Source of the DNA: Oehlia diaphana
Lineage: Eukaryota; Glomeromycota; Glomeromycetes; Glomerales; Glomeraceae
NCBI GenBank assembly: GCA_003833135.1
Contig: QZLH01000690.1
Location: forward strand, 2,453 to 47,790
Length of the DNA: 45,338 bases
Direction: 5' to 3'
The notes below the pieces were generated by a model that was not told the DNA's origin, searched no databases, and saw only the letters and a program-made list of their open reading frames with translations. Positions 41,777 to 45,338 of this stretch are shown here, piece by piece. A program made the translations under genes and the position numbers. How positions within the stretch are numbered: position 1 is the first letter of the stretch; each line of letters begins with the position of its first letter.

Positions 41777-42329
41777 TTTAAATATTCGTTATCCTGATAA
41801 AATTAACGTTGCCGCTAAAGATAAACATATAATAATTGGAAAAATAAGTTGAGTCAAATATTGAATCATACAATTTAACGCAAAAGTAATATACGAGGTT
41901 ATTGAAAGTATCATGAATAAGAATCTTTACTTGGGTATAGAAAACAATATTATATAAAAAATACTATGAAAATCTATACAGTATGGCTAATTTCTTATGA
42001 ATAGTAAATCGAAAATATATTTAAAAAATGCATCAATTATTTTATAATTTTGTGTAGGAAATGTTACATGTTAAAGCTTACAAATAAAATAAAATAATTT
42101 TTTTCCAATTATGGATGTATTTTACAGAAATAAATCTGACATCAATTTATCTTTTTTAATTTCTCGAAATTACACATTATTTTGATGTGTTCTTATCTAT
42201 AAATCCTCATCATTTTTGAAATAAAAACGCAAAAAATTGTCTTTTCGACTCATTCAACAAAACAGGTTAATTCCTGTAAACAAATCTAATACCTCATGAT
42301 TATCAAACGTATTACCATTTGCTATGTCA
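41777..42329. other. Intergenic, no gene seen
   Basis: AT-rich, no features recognised. Confidence 0.4.
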
Positions 42330-43430
42330 AAAAATTTCATTGTATTCGTTTAATCCGGTCCATATCCATAAGTAAAATATTTATAATGATTTCTTAAATG
42401 TTTGAAAGTAGCTTTCTTTTTAAGATCAATTGCAATTCCTGTGAAAACAATTTTTGATTAAAGCCGTTAAAGTTAGAGTTTGGTTTTTGCGCAGAATTCA
42501 AGGATATACTCTTAAAACTATATCTCTATATTCCATTTTCAATTTAAGGCTCGTTTTATCCCAGGCCGCATGTCTTTATCACCAGAAACTAAAACAATTG
42601 TGCCAGGTTCATTTTGAAGAATAGCTTGTGTTACAACACATGCGATTTCCCATTTCTGAATCAACCTCTTTTTCGTGGTTTTGATGGCCTCGATCGAAAG
42701 ATTCTACTTCAGACCCTGCCTTTTGATATATTTCCAAGAATCGTATGTGGAGGCCATTATTCAACAAGGTATGGCATACTTCCTATTTCGCGATCATTTA
42801 TAATTAACTTTAGGAGTATTCAATAATCAATTCTTGAATTTCTAAAATATCAAATTCCATCTTTATTAACTGCGTTATATAATATTGAAAATACAATAAT
42901 GAGGACGAAAAAAAAAATTGTGATTAAAAAATTAAGTTCACCATGTTTACTAAGCCATTATGACTCACTTACCAGCATCGGGTTGCTCTATGATAACGTG
43001 TAATGTGTTTTTTGGGCAATTTTGATGATAAGAAGCAGGAAATAAAAGCACAAGAATAAGTAAGTATTCAGTATTATTGTCAAATATATAAAAGCACTGG
43101 AATAAATGAAGCTCCCTTACCTCCTTTAATTTGTTCAACCAATTCTTCGATTGCTAAAGCTGGTCCATATTTCAGTCTGAACGGGCTAGGATCACGAGTA
43201 AGATTCAAACGAAGGAAGGCTTTACTAGAGACCTCTTGATCATATATTACGCCAATAACATTTCCTCCAAGCCTTAATTCAGCTTGCAAAAATCCCTTAG
43301 CCCTATCTCAATCCCATCCATTAATTTCTTCCTTCTGGAAAAAATCAGACAAATAACCCAGAATTTGAGACGATATATAAGTTAGTTCACCACAATATTC
43401 ACCGGAACCCTTTATAGCGTTCCATATACT
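42330..43430 (-). pseudogene. NYN-domain (PIN-like ribonuclease) pseudogene
   Basis: Minus strand, several exons with stops and shifts. From 43420: GEYCGELTYISSQILGYLSD, then a TGA where a Trp codon is likely (near 43305), then KGFLQAELRLGGNVIGVIYD and YGPALAIEELVEQIKGG, ended by a GTAAGG donor. Near 43020-42972 comes NTLHVIIEQPDAG with donor GTAAGTG. Near 42700-42560 KAGSEVESFDRGHQNHEKEV is followed, in another frame, by IACVVTQAILQNEPGTIVLV and SGDKDMRPGIKRAL. The last block is the diagnostic NYN pattern (VSGDKD). After a further intron comes GIAIDLKKKATFKHLRNHYK near 42440-42380. It would have been an RNA-processing or RNA-decay nuclease; too broken to work. Confidence 0.65.
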
Positions 43431-43564
43431 TTTTCTTTATGATCTCCATTGCATATAGGAGTTAGGTACGGTCTTCAGCTTCGAAACATAAGATCATGGT
43501 GGTACACTGTAGTAATTCGGTAAGTGGCAGGATTTTTTTCTTATTATTCCTTTAATAAATTACT

Positions 43565-43592
43565 AGTTAGTAATAAATATTTATTACTAACT
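43565..43592. repeat. Perfect 28-bp palindrome
   Basis: AGTTAGTAATAAAT is followed directly by its exact reverse complement ATTTATTACTAACT. In AT-rich DNA this may be chance or a protein-binding site. Confidence 0.7.
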
Positions 43593-44502
43593 AAGTAGGA
43601 ATGCATATGGGTGGGTGCTAAGCTTAAAATTTGAAATGAATAAGTGACAATAACATTTGGTAAAAAACAGATGACCATAAAGTTTGTCTAACAAAAATGT
43701 AATCAAAATTTTTGGAAGACATTACATTATTTAGACATTAATAGATATTATAAAATATAAATATTAATTTAATATGATTCTTTATTACCTTGGATAAAAT
43801 ATTTTGCAATTTAATGTCATTTTTTCTTTGCAAGTAAAGTAAGTAAAGAGATGATAATATAAAATAATTATATGAGCACAAATTACTTATTAATAATGAT
43901 TTATCAAATGATTGTTGGTTTATAAAAAAAAAGCTTTTCTTATTTTTGAATATTTTGGTTATCTACTCTAAAAATATGACGTAAGTGACTTTATTTTATT
44001 AATATTCAACTTAACACAAATATAGTGTAATTGATTTTACTAAACAATTATGAGTATTCTGGCTAGTTTTTTATTGTCACATCAATGAAACTTGTTGGCT
44101 ATTTATAAAACAATTAAAACAATTGCATCTTTAATAATTTGTTAAACAATCCCTAACCCTAATTGTCATTGTAATTTGTTAATTGATTTGATAGTTAACC
44201 CATGTAATATTCCTTCCTTCGCCTACATCATCCTTATTCACCCCTGCATTTTAAAGAAAATAGTTAAAAAAATGCCGACTGATTATTTTTTTTTTATTGC
44301 AAATTTGATCACAATGATATTAAGATGTAAATTATTAGTACGGGAAATCAACATTTATTTTTAAAGGTCCGTCTGAGTACAGATTCAAACGGCTTGATGC
44401 TAAATCAGAGTTAGTATAGATGACTCATATATCAAACAAACTATTAATCATGGTTGATAACAATATTCATTGACAATAGACTATGTCATTGTAGACTTAT
44501 TT
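43593..44502. other. Intergenic, no gene seen
   Basis: AT-rich DNA with two telomere-like hexamers (CCCTAACCCTAA) at 44152-44163 only. No ORF is supported. Confidence 0.45.
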
Positions 44503-44527
44503 CACGTGATAAGAAAATAATATAAAA
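44503..44527 (+). promoter_or_regulatory. Promoter-like pair: CACGTG box and TATAAAA
   Basis: CACGTG at 44503-44508 is followed 12 bases later by TATAAAAGGGGGC at 44521. The order and spacing fit a Pol II core promoter with an E/G-box. The downstream transcript is unknown. Confidence 0.35.
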
Positions 44528-44539
44528 GGGGGCACCTTC

Positions 44540-45338
44540 CTAACAAAAAAGCCACTACCTACTCTCCTAACAAAAAAAAAACTCTGTCAGTCCATATGAA
44601 CAATATGAACAAAAGGTTAACAATAAAGTTGTTTCCGAGTTCTAAACTCTTTTAACAAATTTTATTAACGTCTTCCTTTAGGTATGTGGGTTGGGAATGT
44701 GGGCTTGTGTGTGTTTGTGTGTGGATGGTGTTTTAATTTCTTTTTTTTTCGTCTTCCTTTTAGGCTATCCTTCTCTCCCATACGAACAGCAAAAGGCTTT
44801 TATGGATAAAACAAAACTCTCCTAACAAAAAAAAAAAGATGACGAACAACTATAGATAATAATGTTGCCTCCGACCTAACTGGATTTTAAAGAGGTGGGT
44901 AAAGAGTATTTCTATCACCCACTGGCCATAATCCTTGACTGCACACCGCGAAAGCAACGTGCGAAGGTTTATGAGGGCTGACCGGACGGCTTTAAAGGGT
45001 TGCAAACAGATGACTGGGGCCCATCATACGAGAACCCACCCCAAGGTTATATCTTTGAAAGTGGAGCCTTGGTTAAGGTACCTGAATATAAGTCATCAGG
45101 TTCCAATTCACCGTCTTAAAGATATAGTAGTTGGTCTGCCAAGTGCTCTGGAGCCACTCTTGCAAAGGATCTGATGGTCATAATAGAGAATATAGATGGT
45201 GGTGAAGGATACCATAATATGTATAGTCACTCCTGAAACGTATGCTTATCCCTAAGGTAGTTGGGTTATGGTGTACAACCACTTGTCAAAATGGTCACTG
45301 TTTACAATACCATTTTGGTATTCACTATTATAGCCTGA
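44540..45338 (+). other. Unassigned, less AT-rich segment, possible intron-containing transcript or SINE-like sequence
   Basis: CTCTCCTAACAAAAAAAA occurs near 44563 and 44818, and CGTCTTCCTTTAGG or CGTCTTCCTTTTAGG near 44669 and 44750 (the latter two look like 3' acceptors). From about 44930 the DNA is clearly richer in GC. TGGTTAAGGTA at 45070-45080 and GGTTCCAATTC at 45099-45109 are near matches to Pol III A and B boxes, but no cloverleaf can be drawn. The open frame at 44935-45174 has no recognised domain. Origin unknown. Confidence 0.3.

Noticed and set aside
44152..44163. CCCTAACCCTAA as an internal telomere repeat
   Set aside because: Only two hexamers; too short to separate from chance.
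45062..45110. A tRNA gene from the A-box and B-box matches
   Set aside because: No acceptor, anticodon or T stem can be formed around the boxes.

Overview
The window is eukaryotic, very AT-rich and intron-rich. It most resembles an arbuscular mycorrhizal fungus of the Rhizophagus type (Glomeromycotina). The basis is a tyrosine-kinase-like gene with an N-terminal CxxC...CxxC segment, an F-box protein starting MACSK, a decayed LINE, many small hAT-type elements and short GT-AG introns. This placement rests on remembered family style, not on a search. Two long N runs (13029-13932 and 32649-33366) and one isolated N (22888) show a draft assembly.

Layout. 1-1891: 3' part of a pseudokinase/coiled-coil gene (copy 1), broken by two A-tract indels. 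2.7-5.9 kb: tandem repeat, then a decayed LINE with a foldback element inside it. 6.4-8.1 kb: a chain of tiny exon-like blocks between poly-T/YAG acceptors (+ strand). 9.9-11.4 kb: an intact three-exon protein kinase (- strand). 12.0-14.1 kb: hAT-like element, T-rich repeats, an assembly gap and an Asn/Ser-repeat gene start. 15.5-17.6 kb: decayed reading frames. 18.2-22.9 kb: a second pseudokinase/coiled-coil gene (copy 3) whose 5' part is an array of 37 candidate 3-nt exons plus one 1-nt exon. 22.9-26.1 kb: a third member (copy 2) with the end of a sister array. 27.2-28.5 kb: a minus-strand relative of the tiny-exon locus, interrupted by a hAT-like element. 29.8-30.8 kb: a three-exon Myb/SANT-like gene. 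32.4-33.5 kb: a second copy of that hAT-like element around a gap. 35.3-37.0 kb: an F-box gene with one frameshift. 37.2-37.5 kb: a 3' relic of the pseudokinase family. 38.2-38.5 kb: a gag-like relic. 38.9-40.4 kb: an intact six-exon membrane-protein gene. 41.6 kb: a small hAT-like element. 42.3-43.4 kb: a NYN-domain pseudogene. 44.5-45.3 kb: a promoter-like motif pair and an unexplained, less AT-rich segment.

Main discovery candidate. Between 18222 and 22193 a tandem repeat of about 100 bp carries in every unit a complete set of intron signals (branch site CTAAC, YAG acceptor, GTAAGT donor) around exactly three bases. The three bases vary (15 different triplets in 37 units) while the flanking AG and GTAAG hardly change. 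Joined together with exon 1 and a 1-nt exon (G), they give an open frame that enters the pseudokinase exon in phase. Joining exon 1 directly to that exon would be out of frame. The predicted gene has 40 introns, 39 of them in the array region. Two further loci (6.4-8.1 kb and 27.2-28.5 kb) have chains of 11-44 nt exon-like blocks whose introns often place the branch site at the tip of a short palindrome. Everything about splicing is inferred from sequence and needs RNA data.
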